From the NCBI RefSeq assembly GCF_033115175.1, contig NC_084827.1:122233701-122297700 (forward strand): a stretch of 64,000 bases of DNA, read 5' to 3'. Numbering within the stretch: position 1 is the stretch's first letter; each line of letters opens with the position of its first letter. Of this stretch, positions 11,286 through 20,930 are shown piece by piece. The notes beneath the pieces are model-generated. The model saw only the letters and a program-made list of their open reading frames with translations, made no database searches and had not been told where the DNA came from. A program made the position numbers and the translations under genes. Source of the DNA: Lepus europaeus (lineage: Eukaryota; Chordata; Mammalia; Lagomorpha; Leporidae).

Positions 11286-12519
11286 TAGATTATATATGGT
11301 TCCCGGTATAAGAAATACACGCTGTCCTTTGATGATTAGCTTAAAACATTTCTGGTTGTGATCATTTATCATTGTTAATTATTTGACATTTATGCTGGTA
11401 AAAGGTCAAATTGATCACAGAACCATTTCTTTGGTAAGCAAACTGGAGAATGGATTTGAAATTAAATCATTCTGCTTGGTGCTTGGTGGTAGGAGTATGC
11501 TATTTTTAAATTATGTGAAATAATTTGACAGATTATTTGTTTAGAATTTGCAGCCTGAAAAAATATGTTGGAAATATGGGAAATCTAATTGACAGCACTA
11601 CGCCCAGATCCTGAATACATCTTTATAAGCCAGGGTTTAAATAGGAGCAGAGGACAGCTATGAGACTGAAATTCCAATAGCTATAAAGTCAAGCCTTCGA
11701 TTTTGTTTTATCTTCAAGTGGTCCATAGTTTCTTCCATAAGAAGAGCAGAAAAGGAGAAACAGGTATCGTTGGAAGAGATAAATATTGATTTGCACTTGA
11801 AACAAAAGTTTTTAGAAAAAAATAATATTCAAACACACATTTCCATTTCCATAAAATGTAACAGATGCTTTAACTCCTATTGCTAAGAACTTAGCCCAAA
11901 ATACAGTTCCCTCTACTCCATAAAGAATGAAATTTGATGAGAAACATGAAGTGTTCTGTCACAGGATCTTGTAGGAATGTTTCTGTTTTGGGTTTTAGTA
12001 GAGTTTATACCCTTCTGAACCCCTTGATCGGCCAACCTTTAATGTGGACAAATAAAAAAAAAATGTAATAATTTTTCCTTTTATTTTTGAAATATCTTAT
12101 GCTAAAAATATAATAGTGAAACTCAACTGAACACATTGCACCATGATAGGAATTATGCATTAGCTTCCCCTGATTTTATACATAGATTCACACACAATAT
12201 GGTCGAGTAGAAATAGATCCTGTGTCTTTGTTCTGTTCACAGAACAATAGAGGCAACTAATTAACCCTAAGTACTTTCCCTGTGGTTGAATCATATGGCC
12301 TGAAGGTTCACTTTGTCAATCAAACTTTTGTTTCCTAATATCTAACAGGCAGTGGTTCAAATAATGTTTATTGCATCTCTGTTGCAACTCCCCTAAAGAT
12401 GAAAGCATTTGACTTTATGCTTCCTTAATGAGTTTGCATTCTCTTTAAAGTTATACAGTATACTTCAACCAGACTCAAAGAATATGTGATGTTTTTTACT
12501 AAACTCAAAAGCAATCTGT
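11286..12519. other. Non-repeat stretch, candidate conserved non-coding DNA
   Basis: No repeat recognised. About 11330-11720 is AT-rich with several homeodomain- and TALE-like words (ttaattatttgaca, taatttgacag, taattgacag). That is only suggestive of a regulatory element; no alignment is available here. Confidence 0.3.
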
Positions 12520-12965
12520 TACGTACCATCATGGGCTGAACTGTATCACCCTCACCCCCTACTTTCCATTTCCATGCTGAATTCCTAACTCCAGTGCCTC
12601 AGAATATGACCATATTTGGAGATAAGGCCTTCAAATTGGTGATTAAGTAAAAAAGAGGTCAACTTCATGGGTCCTAATCCAATAAGACTGGTGTTGTTAT
12701 AATAACAGGAAATCTGGACAAGCAGGGACCCCAGGGATTCATGAGTACGGAAGGAGGACTATGGGAGGACACAGTGAGAAGACGGCCACCTACAAGCCAA
12801 GGAAAGGGACCTAAGGAGAAATGTACTCTGCCTACACCTTCGTCTCAGACTTCCAGCCCCCAGAACTGTGAGAGAATAAATTCCTGTGCCTTAAGTCACC
12901 AGTCTGTGGTATTTTGCTATGGCAGTCCACTCCAAGCACACAAATGGAATGCACTTCTAAACATG
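12520..12965 (+). mobile_element. MLT1-like MaLR solo LTR
   Basis: Well preserved forward LTR: gggctgaactgtatcaccc, cctcagaatatgaccatatt, ggagataaggccttcaaatt, gtcctaatccaataagactg, acagtgagaagacggccacc, cccccagaactgtgagagaa, ataaattcctgtgcc and a near-terminal tatggcagtcc. No internal region is attached. Confidence 0.9.
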
Positions 12966-12972
12966 GTAGTAG

Positions 12973-13303
12973 GGACAGGCATTTGGCCTAGCAGTTGGGG
13001 AACACTCAGGACACCTACGTCCTATGCCAGAGTGCCGTGATTCAAACCGTGGTTCCTCCCCTTCCCAACCAACTGCCTGCTAATGCACATACTGGGAGGT
13101 TGCAGGTGATGGCTCTGGCTCAAGTACTTTACACTTGGCACACATGTGGAGGACCTGGATTGAGTTCTGAGCTTCTGGCTTTGGCCTCACCCAGCTAGCT
13201 CCATTTGTTGTAGGCCTTTGTGGAGTGAACCAGTGGATCTTTCTCAATCGATCTATGTTTCTCTGCCTTTCAAGTAAAATGAAAAAATAAAAATGAAATT
13301 ATA
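12973..13303 (+). mobile_element. C-SINE, old diverged copy
   Basis: Forward copy: gacaggcatttggcctagc, gattcaaaccgtggttcc, actgggaggttgcaggtgat, ctctgcctttcaagtaaaat and an A-rich tail. It lies just downstream of the MLT1 LTR. Confidence 0.83.
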
Positions 13304-13320
13304 TATATATTTAAAACATG

Positions 13321-13655
13321 GGGGCCATCATTGTGGTGTAGTAGTTAAGCCGCCACCTGTGACACTGACATCCCATATGTGGACGGGTTCAAGTCCCGGC
13401 TGCTCCCCTGTCAATGCAGCTCCCTGATAATGGCCTGGGAAAAGCAGCGGGAGATGGTTCAAGTCCTTGGTCTCTGTCACCACATGGGAGACCCAGATGA
13501 AGCTCCTGGCTCCTGATTTCTGCCTGGCTCAGTCTTGGCTATTGCAGCCATCTGGGGAGTGAACCAGTGGATGGAAGATTCTTTCTTTCTCTCTCTCTCT
13601 CTCTCTCTCTCTGTGACTTTCAGATAAATCAATGTTTAAGAAATAAAAATAAATA
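13321..13655 (+). mobile_element. C-SINE, type I
   Basis: Forward copy: ggggccatcattgtggtgta, acgggttcaagtcccggctg, (CT)n at about 13582-13612, tttcagataaatcaatg tail. Flanks aaaacatg / aaataaaatg may be the duplication. It is tandem with, and same-strand as, the preceding old copy. Confidence 0.92.
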
Positions 13656-14519
13656 AAATGTGGTAGTTGTTAACACTAATTATAACAGATAAACCACTTT
13701 CCTTTTGGTTTTTGATTACAATGTGGTTTCAGTTTTTGTTTGCTTTGTGGACCTTGGCATGGGGTTGGGTGACCTTTGCCTGCCTGGTGGTCTCGGGCTT
13801 TCCTTGTGTCCTTCCTCTCTGAGCTCTAGACCACGCCCTTTGTTCCCCTTCGGTGCTTTTCAAATGACCTGCAGATGCCTTCAGATATACGAAAGGGGGA
13901 AATGTCAAGTTTTATTTTAAGTGGGAAACCAGAGAAGCAGAAAGGTGAGGGAAAAGAGATAGTACCAAACCTCCTGAAAGAATTGAGTGGCATTCTTCCT
14001 ACCTTGAAATACATTTCCTGATTTAATTACTTTTTTTTTTTTAGTGATCAACAAGGCAGAAAGGTTTAATGGGACAGTGCAACCATTGGAATGGATGGGC
14101 ACTTTTCAGATGGAGCTGAGAGTGCCCAATAATTACCATTTTTCTAGCCATTTAATGACTGTACATTTCATCTCTTTTGTAAGCCTCTCTCTTATTTTCT
14201 TCTCTTTGAAGAGCACAGAATTCTCTCATTTTCTGTATCCTCATTTCTGCCAGGAATTTTTCCACACACATGCCTGCCCACCCCTACCCACACAACCAAT
14301 TAGAAATCAGAACTTGGAAAACAGTAGGCACTCAATAAATGCTTGATCCATGAGTATATAAAGATCAAAATGCATCTTGCCATTTTCCATGTCTCCGAGT
14401 CTCTGTGATCTGAGCCTTGTCATCGGTCTCCTGGATGAGGGTAGGGCTGCTCCTGAGTGGTGTCCTGCTTCCTTCCCTCTGACAGTTACTCTCGGCACAG
14501 CAGTCAGTGACTGGTTTAA
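13656..14519. other. Non-repeat stretch
   Basis: Mostly unassigned. Near 14315-14345 the words acagtaggcactcaataaat match the 3' end shared by MIR and L2, so a short old fragment probably ends there. Open frames (for example 14044-14346 plus, 100 codons) show no domain. Confidence 0.4.
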
Positions 14520-15322
14520 ACATAAGCCAAATGTGCCCCTACCGGACCTAAAGCCCAGCCATGATTCGCCGAGACCTTACAGCAGCTTCAGATGGTCTAC
14601 GTGATCTGCCTGCCTCATTCTCATCCACTCCTCCCTCCCGGCCCTGCTGTTCCTGAAACATCTTAATTAAGCTCCCATGGTAAGGTCTGTGTCCTGGCAT
14701 TTCCTTTGCAGGGACTATCCTTGTTGCAGGCCATATTTTCTTTCCCCAAAACTCACGTGCTGAAGTCCTTAATCCCTAGTACCTCAGAAGGTGACCATTT
14801 GGAGATGGGACCTTTACAGAAACATTCAATTAAAATGAGATCATAAGACGGGGCCTTAATGCAGTTGTGTGTTTCTAAGTGGAGGCAATCTGGACACAGA
14901 CAAGCAGAGGAAAGGCCATGTGGAGATGGAAAGACCAATATACACAAGCCAAGAAGAGAGGCCTCGGAAAATGCCAATCCCGCTGATAGCCTGATCTCAG
15001 ACTTCTAGCCTCCAGAATGGTAAGCAAATCAATTTCTGTTGTTTACACCATCCATTGTGTGGTACTTTGAGGCGGCAGCCCTAGCAGACTGTGCAATCCC
15101 AAGGCTCACTCCCTTACCTGCTTCAAGTGTGTTTGAAACTGCTACGTTCTCACCAAGGCCTGTCCTGATGACGCTCCTTAGTTAAAGCTGCACCCTCCCT
15201 TCTTGTCCACACTCCATTCTCAACACCCCAACCTCCGCAGCCAACTCCCCTTACTCTGCTCTGCTTTTTGTTTGTTTTCAATAGAATTGATCACCTTCTA
15301 ACACACTCTAACAGTACCTGCT
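14520..15322 (+). mobile_element. L2 LINE remnant, split by an LTR
   Basis: Pyrimidine-rich forward L2-like pieces at 14520-14720 (tctcatccactcctccctcc, ctgttcctgaaacatc) and 15100-15322 (cctgtcctgatgacgctcc, acactccattctcaacacc) flank the MLT1 insertion. Family level only. Confidence 0.5.
14722..15098 (+). mobile_element. MLT1-like MaLR solo LTR
   Basis: Forward LTR: aaactcacgtgctgaagtcc, cctcagaaggtgaccatttg, aggaaaggccatgtggagat, agccaagaagagaggcctcg, gacttctagcctccagaat, aatttctgttgtttacacca and a terminal ggcagccctagcagac. Confidence 0.87.
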
Positions 15323-15535
15323 TATTTTTTAAAGATTTATTTGTTTATTTGAAGCCAGAGTTACAGAGGGAGAGAGACCAAGATCATCCATCCACTTCTT
15401 CACTCCCCCAATGGCAGCAACAACTAGCACTGCACCAGAGTGAAGCCAGAAGTCTAGAACTTTATTTAGGTCTTCCATGTGGGTGCAGGGGCCCAAGCAC
15501 TGAGGCCACCTCCTCCTGCTTTCCCAGTGCCATAA
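15323..15535 (-). mobile_element. C-SINE, type I, 5' truncated
   Basis: Reverse copy from ttttttaaagatttatttg to the gcaggggcccaagcact and tttcccagtgccata blocks. The tRNA-like head is missing, so it ends abruptly before the next, oppositely oriented SINE. Confidence 0.88.
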
Positions 15536-15558
15536 GCACCTGTGAAAATCACCTGTGT

Positions 15559-15877
15559 TGGGTCTAGCATTGTGGTATAGGCAGGTTATCTGCCACCTAC
15601 AATGCCTGCATCCCTTGTGGGTGCCAGTTTGTGTCCCTGATGTTCCACTTCCAATCCAGCTCCCTGGTTATATGCCTGGGAAGGTAGCGGAGGACGGCCC
15701 ACGTACTTGGGCCCCTGCCACTCATGTGGGAGACCTGGCTGAAGCTCCTGATTCCCAGCTTCAGCCTGACCCAGCCTTGGGTTGCGGCCATTTTGGGAGT
15801 GAACCAGTGGATGGAAGTTCTCTTTCTCTGTCTCTGTAATGCTGACTTATAAATAAATAAACAAATCTTTTTTTTAA
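15559..15877 (+). mobile_element. C-SINE, type I
   Basis: Forward copy: gggtctagcattgtggtata, ggtgccagtttgtgtccctg, gggagtgaaccagtggatgg, ttataaataaataaacaaat tail. The words cacctg just upstream and downstream (aatcacctg / aagcacctg) may be remnants of the duplication. The arrangement is tail-out against the truncated copy at 15323-15535. Confidence 0.92.
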
Positions 15878-16825
15878 GCACCTGCACTTCATTTTCCTAC
15901 TGTATGTAAATCAGCCGAGCTGAGACCATGAGTCATTCCAAAGGTGTCCAGGCTGGAGTCTCCACAATGGTAGCCCCTGAGTCTCACCTAAGGCCCGTGT
16001 GTCAACTGTGTAGTGCTAAATATGTGTGCAGGTTCTTAGACCTCTGAGAAGAGGGGCTGGTAGCAGCACACAGTACCCCAGTGCACAATAAATAATACAG
16101 CATGCCTCGCGTGCACATCAAGATCTCTCACACACACTTCATCACTCAATCTAAGCAATACTGGCAGTTATTTATAGAAGGAAGGAGAGTTACAGAGGAG
16201 GACTCGTATTCAGAATCTTAGGTGCTCAGAAGCTGAGCCGGGGTTAATGAACCAGTCCGAGTTCCAGATGGTCAGCATGCATGACAGTGTCCCTGCAGCC
16301 CCACCGGACTGGCGAGCTCGATGTCCACAGTGCTGGTCTAGGAGCTGTGGCACGCTGTCCTATCATGCTGGGGCGTGCTGCCAGTGCCAAGGCGTGAGCA
16401 CTGCCCTTTGTGCAAGACCAGCTGGCCAGGCATGAAACGCTGGCCTCACCCAGTCGGGCCACGGGTGCTGGAACTCCCCACTGGGTTTCAGACTATTGGG
16501 GAATTTTTCCAACCAAGTCCTTCGGTTGCCAAGCCAGTGTTTGTACTTTCCCTGAGACTCTTGTGGAGCAACTCTGTGGAACAAACCTGCTTGGATCTTC
16601 TCTTTTTATATCCTTGTCAAAGCAAGATTTTTGTGCAAAACATCTTGTGTTTTCTTCCTTATCAACCCCACCGTCTGGCTACAAGTTAATGCCTTTCCAA
16701 GAACTCATTCACTACAGGTCATGTAACACTTGACTGAAATTGTATCATCTTTTTAATATGGCTTCACTTATGTCAAACTAATTTTGTATCTTCAAATATT
16801 TTATATATGCTCTAGACACCCAGGT
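15878..16825. other. Non-repeat stretch
   Basis: No repeat recognised. 16240-16520 is locally GC-rich with overlapping open frames on both strands (62 to 107 codons), none with a recognisable domain. Confidence 0.42.
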
Positions 16826-16938
16826 ATATTAGTAGAGAATCTGGATCAGAAGTGGAGCAGCCGGACTCAAAGCAGTGCTCATATGGGATGTAGTATCGTA
16901 GGCAGCAGCTTAGCCTACTGTGCCATAATGCCAGCTCT
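16826..16938 (-). mobile_element. C-SINE fragment (head half)
   Basis: Only the tRNA-like and adjoining part remains in reverse: gagaatctggatcagaagtg, gagcagccggactcaaagc, catatgggatg, ending gccataatgccagct. The tail half is absent. It interrupts an L2. Confidence 0.82.
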
Positions 16939-17110
16939 CTGGTTTATTATTTTTATTGTCTTTGTTCTTAGGTTAGAATTTAAGATCGTGAAAGGCAGGG
17001 ATCTTCGTCTGTTTTTGTTACTTGATATACTCCCTGTGCCAAATAGTTACAACAGTGTTTGGCTTATGACAGCTGCCAAATAAATGTTTGCTGAGCATTG
17101 AATGAGTGAA
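16939..17110 (+). mobile_element. L2 LINE 3' end
   Basis: Forward L2 terminus: aatttaagatcgtgaaaggc, agggatcttcgtctg, aacagtgtttggcttatgac, caaataaatgtttgctgagc and gaatgagtg. Confidence 0.75.
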
Positions 17111-17284
17111 AGAAACAGGAAATTGCCTTTTGTACATAGCTGAAAGTGTACTATTTTGATAAACACAATATATTTTCTAATATTAGTTTAGTATTTTGTT
17201 TCAAAATGTTTCTTCTCACATAAGAATTTCACTATTGTTCAACTCAAAAATTGGGGAAAAAAAATCAAAGGTCTATGCTTTCCT

Positions 17285-17510
17285 TTATTGAACATTTATC
17301 AAGTATCATTTTTTTGCATTGTATCATTGATTCTCATGTAATCCTACAAGATTGATGTTGCTGAAATGACTCCCATTTTTTTGGACTACAAAATAGAATG
17401 ATGAAGAGGCTAATTACTTGTTCAAGGTTCCCATGCTAGGAATGATGGAATAGAATGTGAACCCAGTCAGTTGACAAAGCCCATGCTCATTGTCCCTTTC
17501 TTACACTACC
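17285..17510 (-). mobile_element. MIR SINE
   Basis: Reverse MIR: ttgaacatttatcaagtatc, attctcatgtaatcctacaa, ttacttgttcaaggttccca, gaatgtgaacccagtcagtt, ending cccatgctcattgtc. Confidence 0.8.
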
Positions 17511-17619
17511 TAGTGGAGGTAGATCACAAATTTCCAAGTCCATATCTTATAACTCCATGTGCTGCTTGCATCTGATACCAACTCTCAAGATTCCCAAAGT
17601 TGTAGTAGGAAGTATAAGG

Positions 17620-17646
17620 ATCTATCTATCTGTCTGTCTGTCTATC
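17620..17646. repeat. TCTA/TCTG microsatellite
   Basis: Short tetranucleotide run of TCTA and TCTG units directly beside the T-rich tail side of the C-SINE at 17647. It probably grew from the SINE insertion site. Confidence 0.85.
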
Positions 17647-17922
17647 ATTTTTAAAGATTATTTATTTCTTTGAAACACTGACAGAGAGAAAGGTATCTTC
17701 TACCTGCTGGCTCACTCCCCAGATGTCCACAACAGCCAGAGTTGGCCTGACAGTCCTCCTGTGGGTGCCAGGGACACAAACTCTTGGGTTATTACTGTTC
17801 CCTTCCCAAGAGCATTAGCAGGAAGCTTAATGAGAAACAGAGGAGCTGGGACTCAGAACAGCACCCAACAGGGGATGCAGGTGTTGCAAGTGGCTGCTTA
17901 GCCCATCATGCAACAATGCCCC
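17647..17922 (-). mobile_element. C-SINE, old copy abutting a U6 pseudogene
   Basis: Reverse copy: tttttaaagattatttattt tail side, gctggctcactccccagatg, gcaggaagcttaatgagaaa, head gcttagcccatcatgc ending aacaatgcccc. On the minus strand its first bases follow directly on the U6 3' end, with no spacer. Confidence 0.85.
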
Positions 17923-18028
17923 AAAATATGGAATGCTTCATAAATTTTCCTGTTATCCTTGTGTAGAGCTCATGCTAATCTTCTCTGAATTGCTCCAATT
18001 TTAGTATATATGCTGCCAAAATAAGCAC
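17923..18028 (-). pseudogene. RNU6 pseudogene: U6 snRNA pseudogene
   Basis: On the minus strand this reads as a full-length U6 spliceosomal RNA copy of about 106 bases. It has the 5' stem start GTGCTTATTTTGGCAGC, TATATACTAAAATTGGA, AGAGAAGATTAGCATG and the 3' end TTCCATATTTT. There are many substitutions. The catalytic ACAGAGA box reads TCAGAGA, and the block after GCATG differs from functional U6 (GAGCTCTACACAAGG instead of GCCCCTGCGCAAGG). I see no Pol III snRNA promoter (TATA box and PSE) upstream on the minus strand. It is therefore a dead retrocopy, joined at its 3' end to a C-SINE. Confidence 0.93.
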
Positions 18029-18084
18029 TACATACATATATGTCTCTATATATAAACTATATATATATAATAAACTATGATTCT

Positions 18085-18090
<6 letters not shown>

Positions 18091-18117
<27 letters not shown>

Positions 18118-18438
18118 GGCAGAGTGGACAGTGAGAGAGAGACAGAGAGAAAGGTCTTCCTTTTGCCGTTGGTTCACCCTCCAATGGCCGCCGCGGTAGC
18201 GCGCTGCGGCCGGCGCACCGCGCTGTTCCGATGGCAGGAGCCAGGTGCTTATCCTGGTCTCCCATGGGGTGCAGGGCCCAAGGACTTGGGCCATCCTCCA
18301 CTGCACTCCCTGGCCACAGCAGAGAGCTGGCCTGGAAGAGGGGCAACCGGGACAGGATCGGTGCCCCGACCGGGACTAGAACCCGGTGTGCCGGCGCCGC
18401 AAGGCGGAGGATTAGCCTGTTGAGCCACGGCGCCGGCG
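18091..18438 (-). mobile_element. C-SINE, type II
   Basis: Reverse copy with a long T-run, caggcagagtggacagtg and a CpG-rich intact head ending cacggcgccggc. A perfect 15-bp duplication tatgattctaatttt lies at 18076-18090 and 18439-18453. It is one of the youngest-looking copies. Confidence 0.97.
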
Positions 18439-18453
18439 TTATGATTCTAATTT

Positions 18454-18917
18454 TGATGGGGATAAAATTAATTGCCTTATTTGAAAAAAATTATTTTTAC
18501 TTGGCCTCAAATTTCTCCCTTCCATTGACTTTTCTTTCTCCCAGAAACATAGTCGGGCTTGCTTAATTCATTATCACATTCTTTGATGTCTCCATTTGAT
18601 TTTCTGGAGTGTAGTTTTAGCTAAACACAAACAGAAACTTTCTTAAATGTCATCAAAGTATATCACACAAGTAAATTTTAGGTTAATATTCAATGATAAG
18701 GGTAAAAAAAATCAAGGATTTAATCTGATAAAGTTACAAAGCACTGGAGCATATTATCTTGTGATTCTGACCCTTGATAGCTTTGATCTTGAGGTTTGCA
18801 CCTAGACTACAATCCAGATGTTGGCAGTACCAGATGAACAGTGGTGTTTTGAATCACAATTTCTGGACCCTTGGACAGGCTTATCAGAGGTGTGGATAAT
18901 TGACCAGAAGGAAGGTG
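18454..18917. other. Non-repeat stretch
   Basis: AT-rich; nothing recognised. Confidence 0.4.
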
Positions 18918-19215
18918 TTATGGATTGAATGCTTATATACCCTCAATTCATAGGTTGAAATTACTTCCCTTCCATGGGAGGTAATTAATTCCTGAGTGTG
19001 GAGTCCTCATCAGTGAGATTAGTGCCCTTATAGGAAGAGAGCTCACTCGTTCTCTTTCTGCCATGAGAGGTCCAATGAGAAGTCAGCAGCTGTCTGCAAC
19101 ATGGACAGAACTCAAACATCGCCCCACCCAAATCTCAGGTCTCTAGCCTCCACATTGTGAGAAATAAATTTCTATCAATTATAAGTTATTAAAGCAACTT
19201 TAAGGGACTAACACA
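18918..19215 (+). mobile_element. MLT1/MST-like MaLR solo LTR
   Basis: Forward LTR: gtgttatggattgaatgctt, ccatgggaggtaattaattc, cagtgagattagtgccctta, ctgccatgagaggtcc, tctagcctccacattgtgag, aaataaatttctatc, ending ggactaacac. Subtype not determined. Confidence 0.8.
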
Positions 19216-19639
19216 GAAGACTTTCCTGGAAGCTCGTCAGTTCTGTATAAAATTCGCCAAAGTTTGCCTTGCACACATTTCTGGACCCATGCCTCCTTAG
19301 CATCTTGGAGTCCCTTGCAGCTGGGCCACAAAAAGTGTGCAACAGTCACTCTACAAGTCTGCCACTGATGGCTGCCTTACACACTCTTCTCAATGTAAAT
19401 CTCTCTTAGTCTTGTTAGGTCCTCCAAAATCTACTACTTCCTGACTCTATCTGAGAAGACAAAGTTGCTTTTATTTTATAGAAGGAATAGGTGCTTTAAG
19501 GGGATGGGTGGGTGGGGGGAAGAGGTGCTTTACGGGGGTGGGTGCTTTGGGGGAAGAAGTCCCTCAATTTCCTGCCTTTCCATGTAAAGTTTATCCATGT
19601 CTCCAATACTCTGATCTTTCCAATTGCCCTGCCAACTTC
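19216..19639. other. Non-repeat stretch with G-rich repeat
   Basis: Unassigned, except for an imperfect tandem of aggtgctttaagggg-like units at about 19487-19555 that contains a G-quadruplex motif. Confidence 0.45.
19500..19519 (+). other. G-quadruplex-forming motif
   Basis: Four G-runs (4, 3, 3 and 6 Gs) separated by loops of 2, 1 and 1 base satisfy the standard intramolecular G4 pattern on the plus strand. No gene context is visible. Confidence 0.75.
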
Positions 19640-20635
19640 AGCCTTGCAACTCTTTCTCCTATATTTTTGTAAATTTTCATTTTCTTCATCTCTACTCATT
19701 ACTGAACCCTGAGTTCCTGGTTGGTAAGTTCTACAGGTGTTTCATCTCTCTTCTTAACTTCCACCCCTTGGAGCATTCTTGAGTCTCCTTGGTTATCTGG
19801 TTACTTGCTTCCTCTTTTCCTGCCCTCAGCCCCTGTAAGCTGCAAATCCAGCAGTCATGCTCAATTCCTCCCCTCCCTGTCTATATCTATGCCTACAGGT
19901 CTAATAGCAATTCCTGTGGTGTGACTTCCCCGGTGCACTTTCCATCCTCGCCTTTGCCTCCCAGTTCTAGGACACATTCACCTCTCTCTCTGGAGAGAAG
20001 GTGCTCCTGCTTCTGTTCTTGCTCCTCATGGGTTCTGGACTCTGCAGTCCCTTTTCCATCTCCCCTGTCATATTTTGGGTTCTCATCATTTGCCTTGGAT
20101 CATTGGCATGTCCTCTTGCCCTCTTCCATGCTAATCCCTTTTGCCATATTGTAGCCAGGTGGATCTTCTTGACACGTTGATATCCAGTCTCCTTAGCATT
20201 GCCTACAAGGTCCTTCATGACCAGGGGTCTCTTTACTTCTTCAAACTTATTCTCCTGCTTGCTGCCTAGCCACAGTCACATCACACCATACACCTTCCCT
20301 GCTTCTTTGCTTTTGCTGTGCTCTGCCCATGCTCTCAATCCATTATTTATCTTCTGTATCCAACCCATTTCTTACTCCTCTTTGTCCCTTAGGAGACTCA
20401 GTTAAGGTTTTATCTCTTCTAGACACCCTTTCTTGATTTCTCACAATTCAAGAAATGTGGCCCTTGTGTTCGCTTGTAACTTTCTGTCTTGGCATTGATC
20501 ACAGAATATGCTGTATCTCCCACTAGATTGAGCAGTCTGAGAGCAGAGACTCAGGATATATATGACCAACATGTATTCAGCATTTCCCCAATATTCATCG
20601 AATAAATTAATGGATGAGTAACATAGTTTTGAATA
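19640..20635 (+). mobile_element. L2 LINE 3' region, about 1 kb
   Basis: Long forward L2 remnant in recognisable order: ccatattgtagccaggtgga, ctccttagcattgcctacaa, ggtccttcatgaccaggg, cttgctgcctagccacagtc, tttgcttttgctgtgctctg, gattgagcagtctgagagca, ending atcgaataaattaatgg. Most of it is pyrimidine-rich. The 5' limit is uncertain, and stops in all frames show it is dead. Confidence 0.75.
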
Positions 20636-20794
20636 AAATTAGAGAATTACAGAGATTGGGCACAAAACTAAAAGACGACATAAAACATCTTGTGAGATGA
20701 AGGGTCGAGTAATAGAAGAACTTTCATTTTTTCCCCTTCATGTGTTTACTCTTTAAAAAGTGATTTTCCTGTTGCATGGGAATTACAAGCGCAT

Positions 20795-20930
20795 GATATG
20801 AGAATTACTGGACCTGGGCTCTCATCCCACATCAGATTCCTAACTAACTGAATCACACCAGATAACCCACTTAGCTGCTCGCAGCCTCCATGTCCTCATC
20901 TGTAAAATCAAAGGACTGGCAACACTAGGT
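20795..20930 (+). mobile_element. MIR SINE fragment
   Basis: Forward MIR core: gacctgggctctcatcccac, ataacccacttagctgctcg, cagcctccatgtcctcatct and gtaaaatcaaaggactgg. Confidence 0.72.

Noticed and set aside
17923..18028. A functional U6 snRNA gene
   Set aside because: Substitutions alter the ACAGAGA box and the region after GCATG, and no TATA box plus PSE is seen upstream on the minus strand.
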